From Gambelia wislizenii (taxonomy: Eukaryota > Chordata > Lepidosauria > Squamata > Crotaphytidae), in assembly GCA_030847615.1 (NCBI GenBank), contig JAUMIR010000002.1, positions 120,164,309 through 120,228,308 of the forward strand: DNA of 64,000 bases, given 5' to 3'. How positions within the stretch are numbered: the stretch's first letter is position 1; each line of letters opens with the position of its first letter. Positions 45,168-56,561 of this stretch are shown here, piece after piece. The notes beneath the pieces were generated by a model. It saw only the letters and a list, made by a program, of their open reading frames with translations, did no database searches and was not told the DNA's origin. The position numbers were made by a program, and so were the translations under genes.

Positions 45168-48100
45168 GTGGAGAGTGAGTGCTCTTCCATCTTACCTGAG
45201 GCTGGGAAGGAGGCAGGGGCAGCCATCAGAGTAGTCTTGGGGAATGCGAGATATGGCTGGAACAGAGCGAACAAATGTTGCAAGAGAAGACAGGACCGCT
45301 GTTTGAAAGCTATCCCGTCTTCAGTTCCCTCTGTTTCCCAGAATGGCTTGGAGAGCAGACCAACCATTCCACAGAACCTCACTCTGCTCCTCTGCAATGC
45401 CAGGTCGGTGAGGAATAAGACTCATATCATCCACGATCTTCTCTTGGATGAGGACGCCGACCTGGCTTCCTTCACGGAGACCTGGCTGGGAGAGGATAGC
45501 GCTGTCACATGGGAGCAGGCCCTCCCAGCTGGGTACTCTGTTAGCGAGCAGGTGAGAGGAAGTGGGCGGGGGGGCGGAGTGGCTCTAGTCCATAAGAACC
45601 ACCTGACCTTGACCAGGATACCTGTCTGGAACACAGCCCACTTCGAGTGTATATACCTAAGCCTGAAGACCAGGGACAGTTTGGGGATTCTGCTAGTCTA
45701 CCGGCCACCCCGTTGTCTAGCAGACTCCCTAACTGAGCTGACACAGCTGGTCTCAGAGCTGCTGCTGGAGTCCCCCAGACTTTTGGTTTTGGGGGACTTC
45801 AACATTCCGCTCGAGACCAGCCTAACAGGTGCGGCTCAGGAGTTCATGGAGACCATGACAAACATGGGCCTATCCCAATTGGTCAACGGGCCCACGCATT
45901 GTGCAGGTCATACACTCGATGCGGTCTTTAGTTCGGATCAGGCATATCCGTGGGTGGAGGTAATCAGTACCTCTGCTTTGTCATGGACGGATCATTTCCT
46001 GGTCAAGATGGAACTTAGAGCCTACATCTGCCCCACCGGGGGTGGTGGACCCATTAAAATGGTCCGCCCTCGAAGGCTAATGGAACCTATGGGTTTCCAG
46101 AAAGCCTTAGAGGGTTTAATGGTTGGAAATGCTGGTGATCCTGTCGATGTTCTGGTTAATACGTGGAACACTGACCTTACCAGAGCTATCGACACGATTG
46201 CTCCCAAGCGTCCTTGCCAACCCGCTTCTAACTGTAGGCCATGGTATACACCTGAGCTTAGGGAAATGAAGCGGTTTGGACAACGACTAGAGCACAGGTG
46301 GCGGAAGACTCGACTCTTATCTGACAGAACTCGCCATAGGAACTTTCTTTGGTCCTATCGGGAGGCGATGCGTGCAGCGCAGAGATCCTTCTCCTCTGCA
46401 CATATTGCGTCTGCAGAGTCCCGTCCAGCAGAGCTGTTTAGGGTGGTGACGGAGCTGGCGCAGGTTTCCCCTGCACCAAATCCCCTGCTTAACCTGACGA
46501 CTGCCTGTTGTGATGCATTTAATAACTTCTTTGCAGATAAAATCTCTCAGATAAGAGCTGACCTAGATGCCACTATTGTAACAGAAACAATGGACGAGGT
46601 GTCCAGCGACTCCGCCGATGTAATCGTACTGGATCAGCTGCAATCTGTGAGTACTGATGACGTGGACAAGCTCCTTGGTAGTGTGAGGAAGACAACCTGC
46701 CCCCTCGACCCTTGCCCATCTTGGCTGGCCGTCCAGGGAGGGGATACATTGCAGAAGTTCCTTGTGAGCATCATCAATGCATCCTTCAGGGAAGGATATA
46801 TTCCATCATGTCTAAAGGAGGCGGCTGTTAAGCCTATTTTGAAAAAATCTTCCCTGGACCCCCTGGCTATGAATAATTATAGGCCAGTCTCTTTATTAGC
46901 ATTTTTGAGCAAGGTGATCGAGAGGGCGGTTGTTCTTCAACTCCAAGCTGTCTTGGATGAAACCGATTACCTAGACCCATTTCAAACTGGCTTTAGGACA
47001 GGCTTTGGGGTTGAGACTGCCATGGTTGCTTTGACCGACAATCTGCGTCTGAGCATCGACAAGGGTAGTGTGACCCTGTTGGTGCTCCTAGACCTCTCAG
47101 CAGCTTTTGATACGATAGATCACAGCATTCTTCTGGATCGCCTGAGGGAGTTAGGCATTGGAGGCACTGCTTTGCAGTGGTTCCGGTCCTTCCTCTCAGG
47201 CAGGACCCAGAGAGTGCTGCTCGGGGGACAGTAGCTCCAGTAAAAGGGAGCTTACCTGTGGAGTACCACAGGGTGCTATTCTGTCCCCGATGTTATTTAA
47301 CATCTATATGAAGCTGCTGGGTAAGATTATCCGGAGTTATGGAGCTGGGTGTTATCAGTACGCTGATGACACTCAGATCTATTTCTCCGTATCTCGTTCG
47401 TCGGTCTTGAATTCTGACGGCATCTCTTCTCTCAATGAATGTTTTCGGGCAGTAATGGGCTGGATGAGGAAAAACAGATTGAGACTGAATCCAGACAAGA
47501 CGGAGGTGCTCATGGTAGCGGCCCCGAAACCAAGAATCGGGTTGCAATCTCCAGTCCTGGATGGGGTCACACTCTCCTCCAGTGACTGTGTTCGCAGTCT
47601 AGGGGTGCTCCTTGACTCGTCACTCCTGATGACAAATCAGGTAGATGCGACAGGAGCGCTTGCTATCAGCTTCGGATGATACGCCAGCTGCGCCCTTTTC
47701 TGGAAGTAAGGGATCTTGAGACTGTTGTGCATGCGCTGGTAACCTCACGTCTTGATTTCTGTAATGCACTCTACATGGGGCTACCCTTGTGCTTAGTTCG
47801 GAAATTACAGCTGGTACAAAATATGGCAGCCAGGCTAGTTTCTGGAACATCTAGGAGGGACCACATTACTCCGGTTCTGAGGTCCCTCCACTGGCTGCCT
47901 ATCAGCTTCCGGGCCCAGTACAAGGTGTTGGTTATCACCTTTAAAGCCCTAAATGGCTTGGGCCCAAGCTATCTCAGGGACCGCCTTCTCCCTTATAATC
48001 CTCCCCGCGCTCTCCGGTCCTCTGGGAGGAATTTGTTGCAGCCACAAAGACCTAGGCTGGCGACCACCTCCCAGAGGGCTTTCTCAGCTGTTGCCTCCAA

Positions 48101-48203
48101 ATTGTGGAACGGCCTGCCGGATGAGATCCGCCCATTGACATCATTAGACAGCTTTAAAAAGGCTGTCAAGACGGTTCTCTTCAGGCAGGCTTTTCCAGAA
48201 TAG
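45168..48203 (+). pseudogene. L2-like ORF2 (endonuclease-RT) with two frameshifts
   Basis: The start was chosen at the first Met of the long frame (45168). The endonuclease runs from LLLCNARSVRNK (about residue 74) through FTETWLGED, LVYRPPRCLAD and LVLGDFNIPLE to SWTDHFLVK near residue 280. RT: NNYRPVSLLAFLSKVIER, motif A LLDLSAAFDTIDHSILLDRL, GVPQGAILSPMLFNIYMK and the catalytic QYADDTQIYFS, both Asp present. The C-terminal block LHWLPISFRAQYKVLVITFKALNGLGPSYL follows and ends at 48203. One extra G in a G5 run near 47224 and a small deletion near 47650 shift the frame (688-aa, 173-aa and 175-aa pieces). No other lesion is obvious, so this is a young copy. Confidence 0.88.
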
Positions 48204-48429
48204 CTAACCCCGGCCTCAGGAACCCCCTCTGGAGGTTGCTTCTGGACCTCCAAACTGATGCTGCTTGCTCGAAAGGGTTTTTAATAAACTGTATTATATA
48301 TTGATTTTAATTTGTATTAATTTAATAATGTTTTAAGGGGGGGAAGGGATTTTGAGCTGTTTTATACTGTGTATTATTTTATTGTTGTAAGCTGGCCCAA
48401 TTGCTCGCAGAGGGGGGGATATAAATAAA

Positions 48430-48462
<33 letters not shown>

Positions 48463-48583
48463 GTGGGGGGTTTATCTACTGTAAACCCCTGTTGGAGAGA
48501 ATATGTAAATTTGTGTATTTAAATGGCTAGTTTCTGGGTGGAGATATGCAAGGAGGATTAGTGTCTGTCTGGCTAATGGTTGG

Positions 48584-48838
48584 CTAATGGTCCATTGTCT
48601 GCTGGAAATCCCCCTGTCCCTGGGTGGAGTTCATTTGCAAGTGCTGAGTTTTGATTTTAGTGTTTTTCAGGACTAGTAGCCGATTTTGTTTACTTTTAGG
48701 GTTTCTACTTTCCTGTTGAAGTTGTCCAGATGTTTGTGGATTGCACTCTGTGCATTCTGACGTGGTAGTTGTTGGCTGGTCCAGAATTTCGGTGTTTTTA
48801 AATAAAATTTTGTGTCCAGGTTGGTTTATAATATGTTC
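48584..48838 (-). pseudogene. PLE GIY-YIG endonuclease C-terminal fragment, second copy
   Basis: Minus-strand VAVAEHIINQPGHKILFKNTEILDQP corresponds to AEHVINQPGHKMLF of the copy at 16012. Beyond DQ the frame is shifted. The RT is not present. Confidence 0.75.
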
Positions 48839-48985
48839 TGCTACTGCTACAGTAGATACCCACACACACACACACTCCTACCCAACCATTCTCTGAAGAT
48901 GCCAGCCACAGATGCAAGCAAAACGTCAGAAATAAACTCTTCCAGAACACAGCCTCACAGCCTGGAAAAAACCCAAGGAAAATTA

Positions 48986-50838
48986 CTGTATTCAAACCTT
49001 GTCTTAAATATTTTAATCATCGTGCTAAAATAAAACATTCCATAATTGATTTTCTTCCTTTTTTCAATTTTTCAGGGGGGGGGCTTCAGGGGGAAAAATG
49101 AGGGGAAATGTTTTTTTTCTAAACTTTTCCAGTTTTTTTCCAGGCCTTCACATCTCTATAAGTACTTAAAAAGATACTGCAGCTAAAAACACTAGAAATA
49201 CCAAATGGATCCAAGATGCAAGTAGCTGTTCAGAGATCCAGCTATTTATGCTAGTTCACTATGCAGGACCTCTGATCTTCACCATTCTACAGCAATGTAG
49301 TTTGCACTGATGAGATGAAGAGTAGAGTTCAGCATGGTGAGTCTATGTACACTGTTGCCTCCATGCAGTTAGAATTAAAAGACTAGTGCATAGTTGCGTG
49401 CCACTTCAATAGGCTTCATTTCTCAAGTCACTTGTCCTGTGGTTGACATTAGTGGTCCTGCTGAAAATATTAATAACTACTTTTACTTTTAATTAGAAAC
49501 AACTGAGATAATTTCAATGGCAGATATCACAAATACATGCTTCAATGGCCTCCTAAAACCATGAGTTTGAAACCTGAGAGCATTCAGATATCCTTGTTCA
49601 ATGCTCTTCATGCTGCCCTTGACAAAACAGCAATTGCTAAGAAAGCACGCTGCTTTTGACATACCAATGTTGTTGCCTCTGCTACCTGCTGCTTTAATTA
49701 CTTCTCACCCTAATGTTAGCTCTCCCACAAAGAAACCCTCACGCCTACATCCTCTGAATAGAGCTTAATGGTTCCATTTGAGCCGCCCATACTGTTTGTC
49801 ATACCTCTTAAAATGCAGCAGAACTCCAGCTTAATCTTGCTCACTTTTTATATTGGAGGCAGAATATGTGGATGACACAATCTAAAGAGGACTGTCAGTA
49901 AAACTAATTGCCTTATTCACAGCCAATAATGTATCCAACATGTTTTTATTAGTGCTCGCTTTGTCTTTTTTGTTTTGCTAAAACACTCTGTTCATTACTT
50001 TCCCACAGTTTTCACATCAGAAGAGGGAAACAGAGTGGGAAAGCAATTTGAACTCTTTGCACATAAAGCAACCTTGGATGTTATTGATTCTGAAAAATAC
50101 CATCCACTGTGTAGTGGTGATAACTTGTTCCTTCTATTTAATAGATGGGAAAGTATGCATTGATGCTAAGAAACACGCCATTATGTAAAGTCTTATTAGG
50201 CTGCAGTTCCTTCTCAAAAAAGGACAAGACAGCCAAAACTCAGTAACAGCTACAAAATGAATAAATCTCAAAATAGAGAGACTTAAAAGAACAGGTATAT
50301 TTAGTTCAGAGACAAGCTAGGTAGTGCATCAGATGAACACAAAACAGTGGATCTGTTATAAAAAGAAAGCCAGATGCTTATATATTTCTTCTATAAAAAA
50401 ATAACATGATGAAAACAACAAATGTCAATTGAGTTTATTTTTCTTTTTTTAGTATCCACACTTGAAATGGGAAGATATTTTGAAATTACAACTAGCTGAG
50501 GAGAAGGTTTAACTCCTAAACGTGTAGGCTAGAACAGATTAGGATAACACACAAGCCTCTTCTGGAAGAAAACAGTTTCTGCTGGCAGAAATGCTTTTCT
50601 GTTAGTAGAATTCTTGTCTTCTAGTCTATCAGCCAACAGAGCAACCTATTAGCAGAACTGCTCTACTGGCAGAAGAACCCCAAAAAGGATAGAAAAGAAA
50701 AGGAATGAGCAGGATTATTACAACAGATCTCTTTCAGCAAAGGCACACAGTCAAAACGCTGGAAAAAACTTAGCCTGGCTTGTTGATCTGGAGGTTTGAA
50801 CAAGGTTACCACATCATAGGGGGGCTAAATATCCTAAA
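48986..50838. other. unassigned sequence
   Basis: Mostly AT-rich with no recognised repeat. A 62-codon ORF at 49975-50163 is discussed as a possible exon among the findings. No support for a real gene. Confidence 0.4.
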
Positions 50839-50839
50839 G

Positions 50840-51045
50840 GCACCAGATCCTGCCTGATCTTGGAAGCTAGACAGGGTTAGTCCTGGATGGGAGACCACTG
50901 ATGAATACCAGATGCTGTAGGTTTTATTTCAGAGAAAGAAACTGGCAAAACCACCTCTGAGTATTCATTGCTTAAGAAAACCCTATGAGATTCATGGTGC
51001 CACCATAAGTCGACAGGTGACTTGAAGGCACATTCACTCACACAC
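50840..51045 (+). mobile_element. 5S rRNA-derived SINE
   Basis: The head (50840-50924) matches 5S rRNA: gcctgatcttggaagcta, cagggttagtcctgg, ggatgggagaccac, then atgctgtaggtttt. This covers the internal promoter region of 5S genes. A body follows, with caaaaccacctctgagtatt, ccctatgagattcatgg and ataagtcgacaggtgacttg, then a (CA)n tail. It is not a functional 5S gene: a segment is missing (the 'ttagtactt' area) and the body is SINE. Confidence 0.88.
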
Positions 51046-51127
51046 ACACCACATCATAACAGATACAAGTATAATCAAGATGAGAAAAAGCCACTGGTTG
51101 GTAATCAATGTATTCAAGAGGAGGAGG

Positions 51128-53272
51128 TATTCAGAGGAGCTTAGGAAGATGAGCAGGCTGGACAATGACTAGAGCGCACCTGGTAGAAGACTTGATTCTT
51201 ATCCGACAAGACTCATCATAGGAATTTCCTTGATTCCTAATGAGAGGCACTACGTGCAGTGCAGAAGTCTTTCTCCTCTGCACGTATTGCATCTGCAGAG
51301 TCCTGTCCAGTGGAACTGTTTAGAGTGGTGGTGGAGCTGACGCAGGTTCCACCTGCGCAGAACCCCTTACTTAACCCAACAACAGCCTGCTGTGATGCGT
51401 TTAACATCCACTTTGCAGATAAAATCTCTCAGATAAGAGCCAACTTAGATGCCAGTGTTATGACAGAATCTAGAGATGAGGTGTCCAGAAAGTCAGTTGA
51501 TGAAATTTTATTGGATCAGCTTCAATCTGTAAGTACCGATTACATAGACAAGCTCCTTGGTAGAGTGCGGAAGATTACCTGTCCCCTCGATCCTTGTCCA
51601 TCATGGCTGGCCATCCAAGGGGGCGACGCATTGAGAGTACTCCTTAGGGATATTATCAATGTGTCCTTCAGGGAGGGGTCCGTTCCATCCTGTTTGAAGG
51701 AAGCGGCAGTTAAGCCGCTCCTGAAAAAGCCTTCCCTGGACCCCTTGGACAGGAACAACTATAGGCCAGTCTCCTTGCTGCCTTTTTTAAGCAAGGTGAT
51801 TGAGAGGGCGGTTGCTTCCCCACTCCAAGCTGTCTTGGAAGAAACCGATTATCTAGATCCATTTCAAACTGGCTTTAGGACATGATATGGAGTCGAGACT
51901 GCCATGGTTGCTCTGGCTGATGACCTCTGCTTGGGTATCAACAGGGGTAGTGTGACCCTGTTGGTGCTCCTGGACCTCTCAGCGGTCTTTGATACAACAG
52001 ATCATTCCATCCTCTTGGATCGCCTGAGAGGGTTAGGAATTGGAGGCACTGCTTTGCAGTGGTTCTGTTCCTTCCTCTCAGGCAGATCCCAGAGGGTGAG
52101 GCTTGGGGACAGTTGCTCTACCAAGATAGAGTTTAATTGTGGCATCCCTCAGGGCGCCATCCTGTCCCCGATGCTATTTAACATCTATATGAAGCCTCTG
52201 GGAGAGATCATTTGGAGACATGGAGCGCCGTGTCATCAGTATGCTGATCACACCCAGATATACTTCTCCATGTCTCTGTCATCAGCTTCAACTTCAGATG
52301 GTGTCTTTCCTCTCAATGATTGTCTTAGGGCAATAATGGACTGGATAGGAAAAACCAATTGAGACTGAATCCAGACAAAACGGAGGTACTAACAGTTGCG
52401 GACCCGAAACCAGTTCTAGGAATACAACTTCCAATCCTGGATGGAACCACACTCTCCTCCAAGGACTGTGTTCATAGTCTGGGGGTGCTCCTGGACCCGT
52501 CGCTCCAGATGTCTAATCAGGTAAATGCAACGGTCAGAAGTGCGTTATCAACTTCGGCTGATACGCCAGCTGCACCCTTTCCTGGAAATCAGGGACCTCG
52601 AAACTGTGGTACATGCACTGGTAACCTCTCGTCTCCATTTCTGTAATGAGCTCTACATAGGGCTACCCTTGTGCTTGACTCGGAAACTTCAATTAGTTCA
52701 GAACATGGCAGCCAGGTTGGTTTCTGGTGTTTCCAGAAGAGAGCATACAACTCCTGTGCTAAAAGCTCTCCATTGGCTGCCTATTAGTTTCCGGACGCAG
52801 TACAAGGTGTTGGTTATGACCTTTAAAGCCCACGACTTGGGTCCAACTCCAGGACCACCTCTTCCCATACGACCCACCCCACGCACTTTGGTCCTCTGGG
52901 AGGAATCTGTTACAACCTATGAAAACAAGGCTGTTGGTGACCTCCCAGAGGGCCTTCTCTGCTGCCGCTCCTAGATTATGGAATGGCCTGCTGGATGAGA
53001 TCCGTCTTATTACCACCTTAGACAGCTTTTAAAAAGCTGTCAAGACTGATCTTTTCCGGCAGCCTTTCCTGAATAGCTATCCTAGCCTGAAGATTTGGCT
53101 ATCTTTTTCCCCTTGAGCTGCCATTGGATTTATGTTTTAAAAATTTTCTATTTTAATCTTTTTTAATTCAGTATTATTTTAAGGCATTGGCGGGTTAGGG
53201 TATTGATGTAATTATGGAGTTTTATACTGTATGCCGCCCTAATTGCGTTGCACAGGGGTGGTATAGAAATAA

Positions 53273-53303
<31 letters not shown>
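51128..53303 (+). pseudogene. L2-like LINE copy 2, 5'-truncated
   Basis: Begins within ORF2 just before the RT domain (equivalent to about 46250 in copy 1). It carries NNYRPVSLLPFLSKVIER, LLDLSAVFDTTDHSILLDRL, GIPQGAILSPMLF and then QYADHTQIYFS, where the second catalytic Asp of YADD is His. A stop at about 51883 and frameshifts near 52362 and 52560 break it. The C-terminus is LHWLPISFRTQYKVLVMTFKAHDLG. It ends in (ATT)n at 53276-53303. It is more diverged from intact function than copy 1. Confidence 0.88.
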
Positions 53304-53312
53304 ATCAGATGT

Positions 53313-53806
53313 TTAATAATAATAATAATAATAATAATAAAATTTATTTATATCCCGCCCCTCTGTGAACAATTGGGGCAGCTTACAACAGTAAAATAAT
53401 ACATAATATAAAACAACTCAAAATCCCTTCCCCCCTTAAAACATTATTAAATCAATACAAATTAAAATCAACCTATAATACATTTGTTATTAAAAACCCT
53501 TCCTAGTGAGCAGCAACAGTTAGGAGCTCCAGAATCAACTCCCAAAGGGGGTTCCTGAGGCCAGGATTAGCTATTCCGGAAAAGCCTGCCTGAAGAGATC
53601 TGTCTTGACAGCCTTTTTAAAGCTGTCTAACAGTGTCAATAGGCGGATCTCATCCAGCAGGCCGTTCCACAATTTGGAGGCGACAGCCGAGAAAGCCCTC
53701 TGGGAGGTAGTCGCAAGCCTAGATCTTTGTGGCTGCAACAAATTCCTCCCAGAGGACCAGAGAGTGCGGGAAGGATTATAAGGGAGAAGGTGGTCCCTGA
53801 GATAAC
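53313..53806 (-). pseudogene. L2-like LINE 3' fragment, tail to tail with copy 2
   Basis: Starts with (AAT)n, tttatatcccgcccctctgtg and caattggggcagcttacaac, and extends into the end of ORF2. There the minus strand reads FSAVASKLWNGLLDEI in one frame and GTTFSLIILPALSGPLGGICC in another. It truncates near 53806. Only about 10 bp separate its tail from the tail of copy 2. Confidence 0.85.
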
Positions 53807-53814
53807 AGGGACAA

Positions 53815-54430
53815 CAAAGAACAACAAAGAAACCTCAACTCCTTCCCTACCACTTTGGATCTCAAATCCATGGGAGGCATGCCCTCTAGATGTCTCCATG
53901 TTTCCCAGATGTCTACACACAATTCCCACCACTGGGGTGAGACTGCAGCAGAGACTGCAGGGTGCCCCCCAAACCAGACAAATAAAATTCTTATATGCAG
54001 TCACAAAGCTGTTCATGAATGTTTATAGTGATTATGATACCCCTAATAAAGGATATCCCAAATGCGAGTTCCTGTACCAGAAACAGTCATAAGATAGAGG
54101 CAAATCAATACTATATCACAGTGTTATCACCTGGAGGAATAAATCAGACTCACTGAAACATTTTTGATAGATTTATGACAAAATTGTAGTTTTCACAAAG
54201 ACTGTGTTTTTATTCAAAGTACTAAAGAATTTTTTTATTAACTTTCTAGAGGTGAAGAAGAAAAATACCACTGATTAATGTTTGACAGAAGAATATAAAG
54301 AGGCTATAATAAATTTGGAGTGGAGCAGAGAATTATCAAGATAAAACTCAGACATAAGCCATGAATTATAAAGCAAAAAATTCTTTCGAACTATATTGTA
54401 TACTCCAGAGTTTCTTACATCCTCTTTTGC
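53815..54430. other. unassigned sequence
   Basis: No repeat or coding region recognised. Confidence 0.4.
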
Positions 54431-54436
54431 TGTGTG

Positions 54437-54791
54437 AAGTTGGAAAGGTACAAAAAGGGAAACTAAAAGGATTGAGGGACTGAAGCAAATCCCCTGTGAG
54501 GAAAGGTTAGGTTATTGGGGGTTATTTAGCTCAGAAAAAGTTGAGTTAGGAAGAGCATGAAATGGGTATATCAAATAATGCATGGTACAGAGAAAGCAGA
54601 CAAAACACTTCTCCCTCTCTCATAATATTAGAGATCCAGTTATCCAGTAAAGCTGAGTGGTGGACAATTCAGAAGAGATTAAACTATCCTTCAACTGTGG
54701 AATTCACTACCACAAGACGTCTGCCAACCTGGACAGCTTTAAAAGATAATTACACAGATTCATAGAGACTAGGGTTAACAGTGGCTACCAG
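54437..54791 (+). pseudogene. CR1/L3-type LINE, ORF2 end, upstream half
   Basis: The decayed C-terminal ORF2 part is gaggaaaggttaggttattgg (EERLRLLG), ttttagctcagaaaaag-like (LFSSEK), then agcagacaaaacacttctcc, aactgtggaattcactaccacaagacgt and ggacagctttaaaagataatt. These are landmark phrases of CR1/L3 elements shared across amniotes. The sequence breaks off at ggctaccag (54791). Its 3' end reappears at 59728-59940. Confidence 0.75.
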
Positions 54792-55238
54792 CTTTCACTA
54801 TCTTTCCATAGTGGTAGGATTGTGAGGCAAAGAGGCTATGCTGATGACAGCAGTGCTGCTAGTAGGATCTCTCAAGTCAGATAGGCTTTTGCTGAGGAGC
54901 CAGACTAAATATGCCAAACAGCTACTGGGCAGCAGCAGCAGTGTAGGTGGGGGTGACACTAGCAGAGGATCTTTCAGAGAAAATGGCAGTGGCACCATAG
55001 CTAACACTTGTCACTGAAGGAGGTACCAGTAAACTGACTTTTGAAGATCTTTTACCATGCAAAACTTATGTTGAGACAATCCAAATATGAAACAAGAGAT
55101 GGTGCCAGAAGATGAAACGCCCAGGTGAGATGGCACTCAGCGAACTATTGGGGTACAGCAGAGGACGACTATGAGTTGTGCTGCAGCTAAAGACACATCT
55201 GGACTCAAGTTGAAACGATGCTCAGCTGTTGATGTACT
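54792..55238 (-). mobile_element. RTE-BovB 5' region, inverted
   Basis: The minus-strand sequence carries the 5' UTR phrases of BovB-type elements (gctcctcagcaaaagcct, ctgacttgagagatcc). Its inner 146 bp are the mirror of 55256-55401. It stands head to head with the plus-strand BovB. Confidence 0.6.
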
Positions 55239-55401
55239 CAGAGGTGAAAGGTGTAAGTACATCAACAGCTGAGCATCATTTCAACTTGAGTCCAGATGTG
55301 TATTTAGCTGCAGCACAACTCATAGTTGTCCTCTGCTGTACCCCAATAGTTCGCTGAGTGCCATCTCACCTGGGCGTTTCATCTTCTGGCACCATCTCTT
55401 G
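55093..55401. repeat. 146-bp inverted repeat, 17-nt loop
   Basis: Arms 55093-55238 and 55256-55401 are reverse complements with only about three mismatches (near 55169, 55191 and 55217). The loop is 55239-55255. Confidence 0.95.
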
Positions 55402-55645
55402 CGCAACACATTATAGGAACACGGAATGTGAGATGCATGAATCAAGGGAAGCTAGACATAGTAAAAGAAGAAATGGAGTGTTAGAAACATTGCAATACCT
55501 GGGGTAAGTGAACTAAAGCAGACAGGAGTGAGACATTTTGAGTCAGATAATTACATAGTGTTTTATGCCAGAAATAAAAAGATAAGAAGAAATGGGGAGG
55601 CATTAATAATGAGGAGAGATGTAGCAAAAGCAATTGAAGGATATA

Positions 55646-56561
55646 CAGTCGTCCCTTCACATTCACGGGGGTTAGGTTCCCCAGACCCCCGCAAATGTGA
55701 AAAATCCGTGAATAATGATTGCCCTCCCCCTCCCCCGCCAAAGCGACCATGGGGCCTCCGGAGGCCCCATAGTCGCTTTCTCCGGACTCCCCAGTCCCTT
55801 CCTAGGCCTTCACGGGGCCTCATGAGACCCTCCCAAGGCCCCGTGGATGCCTCCCCGGCCCTCCCCCCTCCCTCCCAGGGCCTTCACGGGGCCTCCAGAG
55901 GCCCCTTGTCGCAGTTTTGGGAGGGCGGGGGGGCCCTCCCAAAAACACGAATATGCAAAACCGCGAATGCTAAGTGGAGGCCTCCCCGTCCCTCCCCCGC
56001 CCACCCAGAGCCTTCGGAGGCTCTGTGGAGGCCTCCCCAGCCCTCCCCCTCCCACCCAGTGCCTTCACAGAGCCTTCGGAGGCTCTGTGGAGGCCTCCCC
56101 GTCCCTCCCCCTCCCACCCAGAGCCTTCACAGAGCCTTCGGAGGCTCTGTGGAGGCCTCCCCGTCCCTCCCCCTCCCACCCAGAGCCTTCACAGAGCCTT
56201 CGGAGGCTCTGTGGAGGCCTTCCCGTCCCTCCCCCTCCCACCCAGAGCCTTCACAGAGCCTTCGGAGGCTCTGTGGAGGCCTCCCCAGCCCTCCCCCTCC
56301 CACCCAGTGCCTTCATGGGGCCTCCGGAGGGTCTCCGTAGACCCCGTGGAGGCCTCCCCACTCCCTCCAAGGGCCTTCATGGGGCCTCCGGAGGGTCTCC
56401 GAAGGCCCCGTGGAGGCCTCCCCGGCTCTTCCCCCTCTCTCCCTGGGCCTTCACGGGGCCTCCGGAGGCCCTGTATCGCGGTTTTGGGAGGGGGGGGCCT
56501 CCCAAAACCACAAATATCCAGAACCACAAATGCTGAGTTTGCGAATGTGGAGGGGCAACTG
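55646..56561. mobile_element. Tigger-like MITE 2 with internal 62-bp minisatellite
   Basis: The ends CAGTCGTCCCTTCACATTCA and gaatgtggaggggcaactg are inverted partners. It is flanked by exact TA duplications (55644-55645 and 56562-56563). Removing the element and one TA restores the BovB reading GYNAKSDR. Between the ends lies a GC-rich array (55735-56480) of units containing gccttcacagagccttcgg, aggctctgtggaggcc and ccccgtccctccccctcccac; the central ones are exactly 62 bp. Long proline-rich ORFs across the array are repeat artefacts. Confidence 0.9.

Larger units (their letters stand above)
44882..48462 (+). mobile_element. L2-like LINE, near full-length
   Basis: Has a repeat-containing 5' UTR, an ORF2 spanning 45168-48203, a 3' UTR with cccaattgctcgcagaggggg, and an (ATT)n tail ending at 48462. 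It interrupts a PLE. The minisatellite at 41690-44881 lies inside the same interruption and is probably part of the inserted unit. Assignment to the L2 clade is from motif style and the tail. Confidence 0.82.
41545..48985. mobile_element. Penelope-like element copy split by L2 insertion
   Basis: A PLE tail on the minus strand (41545-41674) is followed by a 6.8-kb insertion (array plus L2). The rest of the minus-strand PLE, with the GIY-YIG endonuclease end, follows at 48463-48838. A plus-strand PLE tail (48880-48975) closes the unit, so PLE tails stand as inverted repeats at both ends. PLE insertions often have such inverted or tandem terminal copies (family knowledge). Similar flank words (aattattgtatt at 41537 and aattactgtatt at 48978) may be the remains of a target duplication. 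Confidence 0.65.

Noticed and set aside
50840..50924. 5S rRNA gene
   Set aside because: The 5S-like part is incomplete and runs into a SINE body with a (CA)n tail.
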